A DNA stretch of 64,000 nt from Paenalicyclobacillus cellulosilyticus (GTDB lineage Bacteria > Bacillota > Bacilli > Alicyclobacillales > Alicyclobacillaceae). Of the stretch, positions 47,277-56,586 are shown piece by piece. The notes beneath the pieces are model-generated. The model had not been told where the DNA came from and ran no database searches. It saw only the letters and a list, made by a program, of their open reading frames with translations. The DNA lies in the NCBI RefSeq assembly GCF_014647315.1, contig NZ_BMOY01000011.1, forward strand, positions 1 to 64,000, read 5' to 3'. The first letter of the stretch is position 1, and each line of letters starts with the position of its first letter. The position numbers were made by a program, and so were the translations under genes.

Positions 47277-48012
47277 GGCGCCGCCCCCTTTCAGCGAACA
47301 ACCGCCGGTACACGTCCACCATCGAGCCTTGATCCGCCCGGATGTCCTCCGCCGCGCCGGCAAGCACCACCCGCCCGCCGCGCACAAACACGGCGTAGTC
47401 CAAGACGCCCTCCACCTCGCCAATCTCATGCGTGGACAAAAGCACCGTCATCTCCCGCCGGCTGGCCATCTCGATGAGCGCGGACAATATCCGCTCACGC
47501 GACAGGATGTCGATCCCGGTGAACGGCTCATCGAGGATGTACAGCGGCACCTGGCGCGCCAGGCACAATGCGAGCATCAACCGCGCCTCTTCGCCGCGCG
47601 ACATGCCACTGACATCCATGGCGGGTTCCAGGTCCATCCGCACCAGCAACTCCTCTGCCACATCCCGCGCAAACCCCGGCCACAAGCGGGCAGCCCAGCG
47701 CAGCGCGTCTTCCACCCGGTGTCCCGCATACCACCGGGCGCGATCCGGCAGGTACGCGATGCGGCGCATGGCCTGCCACCCGGGCGTCTCGCCCAGCACA
47801 CGCACCTCGCCGGCGTCAGGCCGAACCAGGCCGGCCAGGGTGCGAAAAAACGTGGACTTGCCGGAGCCGTTGGGGCCGAGGACGCCCGCGATGCAACCGA
47901 AGGGGATGTGAACGGTGAACCGGTCAAGGGCTGTCCGCCGTCCGTACCGCTTGGACAAATCCTGGGCTGTCACCGCATAACAGGCTCCGTTTTGCTCAGG
48001 TTCCCAAGTCAT
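47254..48012 (-). CDS. ABC transporter ATP-binding protein (YtrB-like)
   Basis: 252 aa. Walker A GVLGPNGSGKSTFFRTLAGL, signature VSGMSRGEEARL, Walker B LYILDEPFTGIDILSRERI and H-loop VLLSTHEIGEVE. Starting Met overlaps the GntR gene by four bases (ATGA), so regulator and ATPase are translationally coupled. Arrangement GntR-ATPase-permease recalls the YtrABCDEF and related cell-envelope-stress transporters. Confidence 0.9.
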   Translation of the reverse strand: MTWEPEQNGACYAVTAQDLSKRYGRRTALDRFTVHIPFGCIAGVLGPNGSGKSTFFRTLAGLVRPDAGEVRVLGETPGWQAMRRIAYLPDRARWYAGHRVEDALRWAARLWPGFARDVAEELLVRMDLEPAMDVSGMSRGEEARLMLALCLARQVPLYILDEPFTGIDILSRERILSALIEMASRREMTVLLSTHEIGEVEGVLDYAVFVRGGRVVLAGAAEDIRADQGSMVDVYRRLFAERGRRHDGPDVR

Positions 48013-48404
48013 GGCGTGTCTGCGTCGCTCCTCTCCTGCAGCATACGCACGACGTCCGGCAGCGTAAAGCCGAGGCGCTCCATCTCCGCGAGGAACGCCG
48101 CCACCGCCGCTGCCGCCAGATCCCGCCGCACGGCTTCCACGCGGCCCGCGTCGCGGGTGATGTACGTGCCCTGGCTGCCGTGGCTCTCGGCCAGGCCTTC
48201 GCGCTCCAGCTCGCGGTACGCGCGCATGACCGTGTTGGGGTTGATCTGCAGCGCCTGCGCCAGTTCGCGCACGGAAGGCAGGCGGGCGCCGAGCGGCAAC
48301 TCGCCGCGCGCAACGGCGCTGCGGATGTGGGCCAACACCTGTTCGTACAGCGGCTGGCCGGGGTCCAGCGAGAACCGCATGCTGCCGACATGGATCTCCT
48401 TCAC
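48009..48404 (-). CDS. GntR family regulator, YtrA subfamily
   Basis: 131 aa. Winged helix: QPLYEQVLAHIRSAVARGELPLGARLPSVRELAQALQINPNTVMRAYRELEREGL is the canonical YtrA-type DNA-binding domain, followed by the short helical tail of about 50 residues characteristic of this subfamily. It probably represses its own operon through the palindrome that overlaps the -10. Confidence 0.92.
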   Translation of the reverse strand: MKEIHVGSMRFSLDPGQPLYEQVLAHIRSAVARGELPLGARLPSVRELAQALQINPNTVMRAYRELEREGLAESHGSQGTYITRDAGRVEAVRRDLAAAAVAAFLAEMERLGFTLPDVVRMLQERSDADTP

Positions 48405-48425
48405 GGCCTCGCCCCCTGTGTTTTA

Positions 48426-48456
48426 TGTATTATATCACTTAATACATTTAGTGCAA
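48426..48456 (-). promoter_or_regulatory. Promoter and palindromic operator of the GntR-ABC operon
   Basis: Minus strand TTGCAC (48451-48456), 16 bases, TATAAT (48429-48434). A perfect palindrome, TGTATTA-N7-TAATACA (48426-48446), covers the -10 and the spacer, similar in form to YtrA-type operators. Confidence 0.75.
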
Positions 48457-48637
48457 CGGGCGATCACCTGATCCGATTGGACCATCGGCACCCAGTCCTG
48501 CTCGCCGGTGCGGACGAATCCAACCGGGCACGCAAAACCATCGCAATGGGTCTCGCCGCCAAAGGCCGCGCGTTGGAAAATGAAGATGCAACAAGGCCCA
48601 AGGCCATCCGCCAGGGCGAACAAGGAGGCGACCAGTC

Positions 48638-49195
48638 ATGGTCCAATGGTTGCGCAACAGCGTGGTGGCGCGTTGGTTGTTGACTGTGCTGCGCATTTGG
48701 ATTGGTGTAGAATGGATCCAGGCCGCGACGGAAAAGATTGGCTCACCGGTGTGGACGGGAGCCAAGGCGGGTGTGGCGGTCAGCGGGTTCCTGCAACACG
48801 CACTGACGCTCACCGGCGGCGCCCATCCGGCGGTGCAAGGGTGGTACGGAGGATTCATCCGCAACGTCGCCCTGCCGAACGCGAAACTGTTCAGCTACCT
48901 GGTCAGCTACGGTGAACTGCTCGTCGGCATCGGACTCATCCTCGGTTGCTTCACCACCTTCGCCGCGCTGGCCGGTGTGGTGATGAACATGTCGTACCTG
49001 CTCGCCGGGACGACCAGCACCAACCCGAACATGGTCATCTGGCAGGTGCTGCTCCTGGTGGCTGGTGCGAACGCCGGATACTACGGCCTGGACTACTTCG
49101 TGCTCCCGTATGTGCGGCGCCTGTACCGTAAGTGGTTGCACATGGCGCAGGCGGAAGCTGAACTGCCCGCGCGCAAGCCGAAAATGCCGGCGTAA
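48638..49195 (+). CDS. DoxX family membrane protein
   Basis: 185 aa. Four membrane segments, including VLRIWIGVEWIQAATEKIG at the N-terminus, YGELLVGIGLILGCFTTFAALAGVVMNMSYLLAG, and WQVLLLVAGANAGYYGLDYFVLP. These are typical of the longer DoxX/thiosulfate-quinone-oxidoreductase-like proteins. ATG 48638 has AAGGAGGCGACC upstream. Function in vivo not established. Confidence 0.85.
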   Translation: MVQWLRNSVVARWLLTVLRIWIGVEWIQAATEKIGSPVWTGAKAGVAVSGFLQHALTLTGGAHPAVQGWYGGFIRNVALPNAKLFSYLVSYGELLVGIGLILGCFTTFAALAGVVMNMSYLLAGTTSTNPNMVIWQVLLLVAGANAGYYGLDYFVLPYVRRLYRKWLHMAQAEAELPARKPKMPA

Positions 49196-49222
49196 GACGG
49201 GTGGCCCGACGCTTCATCCCAG

Positions 49223-49255
49223 GTGTTGGCCCGGCCCGAACGGCCGGGTCAACAC
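49223..49255 (+). terminator. Stem-loop after doxX
   Basis: GTGTTGGCCCGGCC (49223-49236) pairs with GGCCGGGTCAACAC (49242-49255) through a 5-base loop, with one G-U pair. There is no T-run, so termination would need Rho or the structure may protect the 3' end. Confidence 0.45.
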
Positions 49256-49403
49256 GTCCAGCTCGTCCAGCTCGTCCACCAGCTCGGAAATTCCCGTTCA
49301 GTCCCATCCGCCCCAGTCCCACTGGGTGTCAGAACCATCCGTAGCCCGCCGCGGCCAAAGACGTACGCGATGGCACTTCATCCTGACCGAGGGAGGCGTT
49401 TCG

Positions 49404-49826
49404 ATGCGCACCATTTTGTTTGCCACCGACGGTTCCGAGTGTTCCGAGAAGGCGCAACGCGTGACGCTCGACCTGTTGACCCGCTACCCGGAGGCCCGCG
49501 TGGTGGTGCTGCATGTCATCCGCCCCATTTACCTGGGCGACGGACTCGGCTTCGCCCAGACCGCCGCCACCGACGCGGAGGAGCAATTGGCACGCGAGAT
49601 TGGCCAAGAGGCGGAGCGCGCGTTCACCGATTTCGCCAGCCGCTTCGAGTACCGCACCGAGATTGGCCAACCGGCGCCGACCATCTGCGCGGTGGCGAGT
49701 GAGATTGGCGCCGACCTCATCGTCGTCGGCAGCCACGGCCGCACCGCGGTGGACCGGCTGCTGCTCGGCAGCGTGAGCAACGGGGTCGTCCACCGCGCGA
49801 AGCAGCCCGTGCTGGTCGTCAAGTGA
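49404..49826 (+). CDS. Universal stress protein, UspA family
   Basis: 140 aa. MRTILFATDGSECSEKAQ and the ATP-binding C-terminal motif VVGSHGRTAVDRLLLGSVSNGVVHRAKQPVLVV (G-2x-G-9x-G(S/T) form) are conserved, so it belongs to the ATP-binding branch. ATG 49404 has GGGAGGCG upstream. The last eight bases overlap the convergent macrodomain gene. Confidence 0.92.
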   Translation: MRTILFATDGSECSEKAQRVTLDLLTRYPEARVVVLHVIRPIYLGDGLGFAQTAATDAEEQLAREIGQEAERAFTDFASRFEYRTEIGQPAPTICAVASEIGADLIVVGSHGRTAVDRLLLGSVSNGVVHRAKQPVLVVK

Positions 49827-50460
49827 CGTCACGCCCCGTCGCTTCCGCCTCGCCGCCCGCCCGGCTCTGCTCGCCTGCGCCAGCTTGATGGCCGGCGGTG
49901 CCACGGGCGGAGAGGCACGCCGCGAGCGCTGCCCGGTAGACGGCGTGATCGGCCGCGGTGTATTGAACCAGCCGGACCTCGGCCAGGGCGCCCGGGTTGG
50001 CTTGCAAGTACGCGATCACGGCGTCCACCGCCACCCGGGACGCCCACTGGATGTCGCAGCCGAACGCGCCGGTGCTGATGGAAGGGAAGGCGATGGTCCT
50101 AAGCCCTTTTGCCGCCGCCAGCTGCAGCGAGTTGCGGTAGGCGGCGGCCAAAAGGCGCGGCGGATCCGGGTCCACACCGCAGATGGGGCCCACGACGTGG
50201 ATGACGTGGCGCGCCTTGAGCCGGTACCCCTTCGTCAGCACCGGTTGCGCCGTCTCCAGATAGCGCCCGCCGAGCACCTCCTCCCGGATGCGCCGGCACT
50301 CAGCCAGCAACTCCGGCCCGGCCGCCCGGTGGATGGCACCGTCCACGCCTCCGCCGCCGAGCAAGGTTTTGTTCGCCGCATTGACAATGGCGTCCACGTC
50401 CTGCTCCGTGATGTCCCCTTGGACCAGCGTGATGAGACTGCCGAAGATGGTCGCTTGCAT
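49819..50460 (-). CDS. Macrodomain protein (O-acetyl-ADP-ribose deacetylase-like)
   Basis: 213 aa. The ADP-ribose-binding loops are VQGDITEQDVDAIVNAANKTLLGGGGVDGAIHRAAGP and AFPSISTGAFGCDIQWA, matching YmdB-type macrodomains. They hydrolyse ADP-ribose esters in known members. The last 35 residues are a Gly/Ala/Glu-rich tail. ATG 50460 has AGGGGGC upstream. Confidence 0.92.
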   Translation of the reverse strand: MQATIFGSLITLVQGDITEQDVDAIVNAANKTLLGGGGVDGAIHRAAGPELLAECRRIREEVLGGRYLETAQPVLTKGYRLKARHVIHVVGPICGVDPDPPRLLAAAYRNSLQLAAAKGLRTIAFPSISTGAFGCDIQWASRVAVDAVIAYLQANPGALAEVRLVQYTAADHAVYRAALAACLSARGTAGHQAGAGEQSRAGGEAEATGRDVT

Positions 50461-50633
50461 GCGTTCTGCCCCCTGTAGCAAGTTGGCTTCCGCCCAGCCG
50501 GCATGCCAAAATGGAGACGGAGTAGCCGAGCCAGTCCACCGCGTTGCGGCGGCGGGATGCGGCTGCGCCGAGTCGCGGTCGCGACCCAGGCGCCGCGGGC
50601 CGCCGCACCATGCCTGCGAAAGGGCGGATGGCG

Positions 50634-52472
50634 ATGAACATCGTGTTGGCCACCCTCAACGCCAAGTACATCCATTCCTCGTTGGCCTTGCGGTACCTGC
50701 GCGCGTATGCGGAGCGGGATTTCCCGAACATCTCTTTGTGCGAATATACCATCAAGGACCCGCCGCTCGCCATCGTCGCCGACCTCTACCGCCGCCGGCC
50801 GGATGTGGCTGCGTTTTCCATTTATATCTGGAACGTCGAGGAGACCATCCCGGTCATCCGCATGCTCAAACAGGTGTTGCCGCAGGTGCGCATCGTCGTG
50901 GGCGGACCCGAGGTGTCGTACGACATCCGGGATTGGATGGAGCGCCTGCCGGAGGTGGACTTTCTCGTCTACGGCGAGGGAGAGGCGACGTTTCACCACC
51001 TGCTGACCGAGTTGGCAGGCAAGGGAGATTTCGCGCGCGTGCCCGGGATGGCATACCGCGACGGCGGCTTTGTGCGCATCAACCCGCCGCGGGAAAAGGT
51101 CGATCTCGCCCTCATCCCGAGCCCCTATCAAGACGAGGCGGACATCCGGTCGCTCGTCAACCGGATTGTGTACTTTGAAACCAGCCGGGGCTGCCCGTTC
51201 TCCTGCCAGTTCTGCCTGTCCTCCATCGAGCAGGGCGTACGCTACTTCCCGCTGGAACGCGTGCAAGAAGACCTCTTGCGCCTCATCCGCGCAGGCGTGC
51301 GCACCATCAAGTTCGTCGACCGCACGTTCAACTTGAAACGTTCGTACGCCATGGCACTGTTTCAATTTTTGATCGATCACGGTGGCGACACGGTGTTTCA
51401 GTTCGAGATCACGGGCGACATCCTGCACCCGGAGGTGGTGCGCTTTCTCACCGAGCGGGTGCCGAAAGGCAAGTTCCGATTCGAAATTGGCGTGCAGTCC
51501 ACCAACGACCTGACCAACACTTTGGTGCGCCGGCGCCAGAACTTCGCCCGCCTGGCGGAGAACATCCGCGCGCTGAAGCAGGCGGGCAACATCACGCTGC
51601 ACCTCGACCTCATCGCCGGGTTGCCGGAGGAAGACTACGCCTCGTTCCGCAAGACGTTCGACGACGTGTTCGCCTTGGAGCCGGAGGAGTTGCAACTGGG
51701 GTTTCTCAAACTGCTGCGCGGCACCGGATTGCGGGAACAAGCGGCCCGCTACGGGTATGTCTTCATGGACCGCGCGCCGTACGAGGTGCTCTGCAACCGC
51801 GTGCTGTCGTTCCAGGATTTGCTCGCCATCAAGCAGGTGGAGGACGTGCTCGACAAGTACTGGAACGACGGCAAGTGGCGGACCACCGTCCGGTTCCTCG
51901 TGCGGCACGTGTTCCGCAGCGGGTTCGACTTCTTCCAGGCGTTCGGCGCGTACTGGGAGGCGCAAGGATGGCAGCGCATCGGGCATCAGGTGGAGGACTT
52001 GGGCCGGCGCTTGCTCGCGTTTGTCCGCGACCACTGCGGTCCGCAGGCGGCGGAGTTGGCGGAGGCACTGCTCATCTACGACTTTTTGCGCGCGTACCGG
52101 ACGCGCCCGCACAACATCTGGTGGGAGAAGCGCCTGGACAAGCACGGGCGCGCCGAGGTGGCGCGCTTGGCCTTGCGCGATCCCGAGCGCCTGTTCGGCC
52201 CGGCATTCGCCGCACTCGGGTTGACGGAGCAGGACCTGGAGAAACACGTCCTGTTCGAGTTGCTGCCGTACCGGTTCGACCCGTCGCGTCCCGACGAGCC
52301 GCCGGTGCAGGAACCGTGTTTGCTGGCCGTGTACTACCGCCCGGGCCTCGCCAAGGGCGAGACGCCACCGGCGTTCCTGGCACCGCTGTCTTCCTGGGAT
52401 TTACCCGGTTGGCACCGCCATAAGATGGCGAACGCCACCAACGCGACTGCGAAACAAACCCAGTTGGCGTGA
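50634..52472 (+). CDS. B12-binding domain radical SAM protein
   Basis: 612 aa. An N-terminal cobalamin-binding-like Rossmann domain has NIVLATLNAKYIHSSLALRYL, AFSIYIWNVEETI and RIVVGGPEVSYD. The radical SAM core has the cluster motif CPFSCQFC near residues 186-193, then EITGDI, EIGVQSTN and DLIAGLPEED. The C-terminus of about 200 residues resembles DUF4080. The target is unknown; relatives modify RNA, hopanoids or tetrapyrroles. ATG 50634 is used (AAGGGCGG upstream), ATG 50628 is possible. The final 139 bases overlap the convergent MFS gene. Confidence 0.85.
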   Translation: MNIVLATLNAKYIHSSLALRYLRAYAERDFPNISLCEYTIKDPPLAIVADLYRRRPDVAAFSIYIWNVEETIPVIRMLKQVLPQVRIVVGGPEVSYDIRDWMERLPEVDFLVYGEGEATFHHLLTELAGKGDFARVPGMAYRDGGFVRINPPREKVDLALIPSPYQDEADIRSLVNRIVYFETSRGCPFSCQFCLSSIEQGVRYFPLERVQEDLLRLIRAGVRTIKFVDRTFNLKRSYAMALFQFLIDHGGDTVFQFEITGDILHPEVVRFLTERVPKGKFRFEIGVQSTNDLTNTLVRRRQNFARLAENIRALKQAGNITLHLDLIAGLPEEDYASFRKTFDDVFALEPEELQLGFLKLLRGTGLREQAARYGYVFMDRAPYEVLCNRVLSFQDLLAIKQVEDVLDKYWNDGKWRTTVRFLVRHVFRSGFDFFQAFGAYWEAQGWQRIGHQVEDLGRRLLAFVRDHCGPQAAELAEALLIYDFLRAYRTRPHNIWWEKRLDKHGRAEVARLALRDPERLFGPAFAALGLTEQDLEKHVLFELLPYRFDPSRPDEPPVQEPCLLAVYYRPGLAKGETPPAFLAPLSSWDLPGWHRHKMANATNATAKQTQLA

Positions 52473-53581
52473 CGAAAGCCCATCATCTGGCCCAGGATGC
52501 CGCCGCCCAAGTTGCCCAACAGCCCGCCGATGGTGGAGCTGTTCGAATAGAGCGAAGTGGCGACCCCGGGCGATTCAGGCAGAAGCCCGGTAAAATAGCT
52601 GATGCCGTTGCCCATGAGCATCGCCACAAACGCGGCTTGCAGAAGTTGCGCCACGAGCACTTCCCACGGACGCGTCGCGATCGCAAGCACGGCAAAATAC
52701 ATCATCGCCAACAGACCGCTCGCCATGATGAAGACATGATTCGATACCTTCCTGCCCAAGGCCCCGAGCCAGAGCATGAACGGAATTTCCAAGCCGGCGC
52801 AGACACTGACCACCAGGCCCACGTCCGTATGCGTGCCGTGCAACACATGGACGATCAACAACGGTGTGTTGATGGCGTTCACGAAGTTGACCGTAAACAG
52901 CAAGGTGCACGCGATGACCGGCCAGAGGATGTGCCAGCTGCGGATAGATGGCGCGGCTCCCCGGTGCTGCGGTGCCTGTGTTCGACGGGATACCTGATTT
53001 GGATTCGGTAAAAACAGGAGCACCGAGAGCGCGACGAGCACATACATGAAGGACGTGCTCAAAAACAGGCCGGGATAGCCCGCCAAACCCAACACCAAGG
53101 TACCCGCCAACGGCCCCAGCATGAAACCGAGTGAGAACAACGACCGCAACGCGGACATGGCGAACGTACGGTCTTCCGTGTTGCTGGCCTGGATGGCTTC
53201 ATGCGTGTACGCATACATCTGCGGGATGACGGCGGCCCCGAACCCGTTCAAGATGCTCACGGTCACCAACAACGCCCCGTATTGACGGAAGGCCAAATAC
53301 GAGGCAAACCCCAGTGCCGATGAAAACGCCGCGGCCACAATCAACCCTTTGCGATTCAGGCCACGGTCGGAGCGTTTGGCGATGAGCGAGTTGGCCACCA
53401 CGCCGCTGATCCGCGTCACCGCCATGAACAAGCCGAACGCGGCGGCGGTCATGCCGAGGCTCTCTGTGCAGTACAGCGGCAGATACGGGGACGTGACGGA
53501 AAACCCTGTGCCAATGAGCAGCATGCACGCCACAAGCACACGGTAGCCTGGTATGGAAAAGAGATTCGTGATCCTGCTCAC
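52334..53581 (-). CDS. MFS transporter, sugar-efflux (SetA)-like
   Basis: 415 aa, 12 hydrophobic segments. RITNLFSIPGYRVLVACMLL opens helix 1. RISGVVANSLIAKRSDRGLNRKGLI is the loop 2-3 motif A. SALRSLFSLGFMLGPLAGTLVLG and TDVGLVVSVCAGLEIPFMLWLG resemble the set family of sugar exporters. GTG 53581 is chosen (AGGGGG nine bases upstream); ATG 53599 would add six residues. Its 3' end lies inside the radical SAM gene on the other strand. Confidence 0.82.
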   Translation of the reverse strand: MSRITNLFSIPGYRVLVACMLLIGTGFSVTSPYLPLYCTESLGMTAAAFGLFMAVTRISGVVANSLIAKRSDRGLNRKGLIVAAAFSSALGFASYLAFRQYGALLVTVSILNGFGAAVIPQMYAYTHEAIQASNTEDRTFAMSALRSLFSLGFMLGPLAGTLVLGLAGYPGLFLSTSFMYVLVALSVLLFLPNPNQVSRRTQAPQHRGAAPSIRSWHILWPVIACTLLFTVNFVNAINTPLLIVHVLHGTHTDVGLVVSVCAGLEIPFMLWLGALGRKVSNHVFIMASGLLAMMYFAVLAIATRPWEVLVAQLLQAAFVAMLMGNGISYFTGLLPESPGVATSLYSNSSTIGGLLGNLGGGILGQMMGFRHANWVCFAVALVAFAILWRCQPGKSQEDSGARNAGGVSPLARPGR

Positions 53582-53655
53582 CCATGTTGGCCCCCTCATA
53601 CGCCCTTCATGAACCGCCCGGCGACAACCTGGTCCTCCTGGAAGTGGTGAATAAC

Positions 53656-53940
53656 TCAGAGGTCGGCTTCCGCGCTGTCCGGAGGGGCGGCACCGCGCTT
53701 TGCACGCTGTCCGTTGCCGTCTGCGCCGGTTGCACCGCCTGTTGCACCGGCATCGGTTTGTACCAACAGCGCCTCGGCTCTCAGCCGCAACAGGTGGCCG
53801 AACCGCCCGCACTGGGCGGTGGTCGCCTCACCGAAGTAGCCCTCGTACACCTCGTCCAAGCCGACTTCCCGTGCCACCTCTTCCCGCATCCGTTCCATCA
53901 GCCTGGCCAGTTCCGGATGGGTCTGCTTGCGCTTGCGCAA
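53656..53940 (-). CDS. Alpha/beta-type small acid-soluble spore protein, SspF-like, divergent
   Basis: 94 aa. Residues 10-60, ELARLMERMREEVAREVG, then a GYFGEATTAQCGRFGHLL segment, parallel SspF (a helix with xELAKDLG, then GGWGEIxARDAGNMV). The C-terminal 35 residues form a Gly/Ala/Asp tail without SASP similarity. TTG start at 53940 with GAGGAGGGGAG upstream. SASPs coat forespore DNA. It sits 14 bases after ywiB, so it may be co-transcribed or have a forespore promoter inside ywiB. Confidence 0.6.
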   Translation of the reverse strand: MRKRKQTHPELARLMERMREEVAREVGLDEVYEGYFGEATTAQCGRFGHLLRLRAEALLVQTDAGATGGATGADGNGQRAKRGAAPPDSAEADL

Positions 53941-53954
53941 CGCCGCTCCCCTCC

Positions 53955-54440
53955 TCAGCCCGGACCGCTCGCGCCTGGCTGTGCCGTCTCTCGTTCCTCG
54001 ACGGTGAACCAGACGGTGACGCGGACCGACTGGTGTACAGCGTCCTCTGGCTCACGGCTTTCTCCAAGCGCCAGGTCGTACTCCACTTCCACCCTGCCGC
54101 CGCGCGGCGTGACGTGCATCTCAAGCCGCTTGGTCGCGATGGCGGTGCGCAGCGTGAGCGGGCCGACCCTCATCAGGGAAGCGTGCTGCTTGCCCGCCTC
54201 AAACGTGTGTTGCCAGGCCACATCGCCGTAACGCACGAGGGCTGCGCGCAAGGGCTCCAACCGCAGCACGGTGCGCACCGACTGGGCACCATCCCCCTCC
54301 ACCACCTGCTCTTCATAATGGAGGACATGGACGGAGCCCATTTCCCGCCAGACACCGGCGACCGGATGGCCGCGCGCGGCTTCGACGTATTCACCGTCGG
54401 GCCCCCGCTCCTCGCGCAGCCAGCTCACCCGCACCGGCAT
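53955..54440 (-). CDS. ywiB: DUF1934 (YwiB) beta-barrel protein
   Basis: 161 aa. GSVHVLHYEEQVVEGDGAQSVRTVLRLE, LVRYGDVAWQHTFEAGK and the alternating C-terminal strands of VEVEYDLALGE match the calycin-like YwiB family of about 140 residues. Function unknown. ATG 54440 has only a weak RBS. In Bacillus ywiB lies beside speB, as here. Confidence 0.8.
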   Translation of the reverse strand: MPVRVSWLREERGPDGEYVEAARGHPVAGVWREMGSVHVLHYEEQVVEGDGAQSVRTVLRLEPLRAALVRYGDVAWQHTFEAGKQHASLMRVGPLTLRTAIATKRLEMHVTPRGGRVEVEYDLALGESREPEDAVHQSVRVTVWFTVEERETAQPGASGPG

Positions 54441-54516
54441 GACCCGGCCTGCACCTGTACCTGGATCTGCACCGGTGTGCGACGCCATGCCTCCGGAGTG
54501 CCACGCCATGCGTTCA

Positions 54517-55404
54517 TCACCGCACACAAGCCAAGAGCAGCTCCCGCACCAATTTCGCCGCCAGGATCTGCGAGAGCTCGCTCGGATCGATCTGCGGCGA
54601 GACCTCGACCAAATCGAGGCCGACGACGCGCAACTCGCGCAGCAACCCGATGGCGGCGAACGCCTCCTGCGGGGAAATCCCGCCGTGCTCCGCCGTGCCC
54701 GTCCCCGGGGCGAAGGCGGGATCGAACACATCGATATCCCAGGTGACGTAGACCGGGTGGCCGCGCAATTCGCCGAGGACTTGGCGCAGCGGATCGAAGA
54801 GCGCGAACGGGAAAAAGCGGGTATTGGCGCGTGCCCAGGAAAACTCCTCGCGCGTCCCGGAACGGATGCCGAACTGGTACACCCGCTCCGGCCCAATCCG
54901 CTCGCATACCCGGCGGATGACGGTCGCGTGCGACAGCCGCTCGCCCTCGTAGTCTTCGCGCAGGTCCGTGTGCGCGTCGATGTGAAGGACGCGCAGGTCC
55001 GGGTAGGCGTCTGCCGCCGCCAGGATGGGGCCCAGTGACGCGAGGTGCTCCCCGCCCAGTCCAAACGGAAGCTTGCCGGCGGCGAACAGTGTGGACGCAT
55101 AACGGTGCAAGGCCCCGACACTCTTCTCCGGGTTGCCGAACGGCAGCGGCACGTCGCCGGCATCAAAGTACCGGATCTCCGAGAGGTCACGGTCCAAGTA
55201 CGGGCTGTACTCCTCCAGCCCGACCGAAACCTCCCGGATGCGCGCCGGCCCGAGCCGCGTGCCGGCCCGGAACGACACCGTCCAGTCCATCGGCATCCCG
55301 TAGATGACCGCCTGCGCCGCGGCAAAGTCTTGCGTCGCACCGATGAACACGTTGCCGCTGTACGCAGGATTGAACACGGGCGGGGACGCCTGACCCTGGG
55401 TCAT
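54517..55404 (-). CDS. speB: Agmatinase (ureohydrolase family)
   Basis: 295 aa. Agmatine to putrescine and urea. Mn2+-binding motifs: [25 protein letters not shown] and [18 protein letters not shown]. The ATG at 55404 overlaps the speE stop by four bases (ATGA) and GGAGGTCATCG lies upstream inside speE. SpeE uses the putrescine made here. Confidence 0.93.
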   Translation of the reverse strand: MTQGQASPPVFNPAYSGNVFIGATQDFAAAQAVIYGMPMDWTVSFRAGTRLGPARIREVSVGLEEYSPYLDRDLSEIRYFDAGDVPLPFGNPEKSVGALHRYASTLFAAGKLPFGLGGEHLASLGPILAAADAYPDLRVLHIDAHTDLREDYEGERLSHATVIRRVCERIGPERVYQFGIRSGTREEFSWARANTRFFPFALFDPLRQVLGELRGHPVYVTWDIDVFDPAFAPGTGTAEHGGISPQEAFAAIGLLRELRVVGLDLVEVSPQIDPSELSQILAAKLVRELLLACVR

Positions 55405-56234
55405 CCGGCGATGACCTCCTGCACAAACGGCGGCAACACGAAAGCGGCGCGGTGCACCTCCGTGGTGTAATACTTCGTCCCGCGGACACGGCACGGCTGC
55501 GGCTCCAGCGGGTTGTAGCGCTTGCTGCCGAGGGTGAAGCTCCACATGCCGGTCGGATACGTGGGCACGTACGCCAAGTACAGATGGGTCTGCGGGAACA
55601 CGTCGCGCACGTCAGCGAACACCCGCGCGATGAGGTCCTGGTTGACAAACGGCGACTCGGTCTGCGCCGCGAACAATCCGTCTTCCTTCAGCGCCCGGTA
55701 CACCGCTTGATAGAACTCCTTGGCGAACAAGCCGACCGCCGGGCCCACAGGGTCGGTCGAATCGACGAGGATGACGTCGAACTCGCCCGGATGCTCCTGC
55801 ACGTACCGGATGCCGTCCGTCACCTGGATCTCGACGCGCGGATCGCCAAAGCCCGCGGCAATCCCCGGGAAATATTCCTTCGCGATCTCGATGACGCGCC
55901 CGTCAATCTCGGCCAAAACCGCCTTTTCGACCGATGGGTGTTTGATGACCTCGCGGATGACGCCGCCGTCGCCGCCGCCCACCACCAACACCCGTTTCGG
56001 ATTCGGGTGGGTGTGCAGCGGCACGTGCGCCATCATTTCGTGATACACGAACTCGTCCTGTTCCGTGGTCATGATGCACCCGTCGAGCACAAGCATCCGC
56101 CCGTATTGCACCGTCTCCACGACGTCGAGCCCTTGATACGGGGTTTGCTCGCTGTGCAGGGTGCGCCGGATGCGCAGGCCAATGGACAAATTCTCATTTT
56201 GCAACTCGGTGAACCATAGCTCCATGTTGGCCAC
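55401..56234 (-). CDS. speE: Spermidine synthase
   Basis: 277 aa. Transfers an aminopropyl group from decarboxylated SAM to putrescine. [77 protein letters not shown] and [10 protein letters not shown] are hallmark segments. GTG 56234 is chosen because GGAGGTGG is nine bases upstream of it; the ATG three codons later is 16 bases from that RBS. A TATAAT at 56370-56375 (minus strand) probably drives speE-speB-ywiB. Confidence 0.95.
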   Translation of the reverse strand: MANMELWFTELQNENLSIGLRIRRTLHSEQTPYQGLDVVETVQYGRMLVLDGCIMTTEQDEFVYHEMMAHVPLHTHPNPKRVLVVGGGDGGVIREVIKHPSVEKAVLAEIDGRVIEIAKEYFPGIAAGFGDPRVEIQVTDGIRYVQEHPGEFDVILVDSTDPVGPAVGLFAKEFYQAVYRALKEDGLFAAQTESPFVNQDLIARVFADVRDVFPQTHLYLAYVPTYPTGMWSFTLGSKRYNPLEPQPCRVRGTKYYTTEVHRAAFVLPPFVQEVIAG

Positions 56235-56586
56235 TCGTTCCCACCTCCGACCGCTGTCCGTGCGCCTCGCTTTGGGGCACATGGTTCATCACGGCTTGGC
56301 GCGCATGTGCGCCTCTCGCTCGGTTGGCACTCTCCGAAAAGCCGCCCGTCACGGCCACAACGCAGTCGTATTATACCAGGAAACCGGCTGAACCACTGCA
56401 GAAGGATCCCTGCACATGGAATTGCCGTCTCATCTGACGGTCGACGGCACTCTTTGGGGTTGTTCAGTTCAATTCACTCACGCATTTAAGCTGGGAAAAC
56501 TATGGATAATCCTCATCTTTCATGATATAACAGCCGTTGGGAGGGTGAACCTCCTCCACACCTCTCGGATGAAGGGGGGTGGTGGG
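56235..56586. other. 352-bp divergent intergenic region, AT-rich at its right end
   Basis: It holds the minus-strand TATAAT (56370-56375) for speE; no good -35 is visible. From about 56450 the sequence is clearly AT-richer than the surroundings and includes GATAAT and TATAAC boxes that could serve the small plus-strand ORF. A GGAGG/CCTCC stem occurs at 56540-56554. No gene of normal size is supported. Confidence 0.4.
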
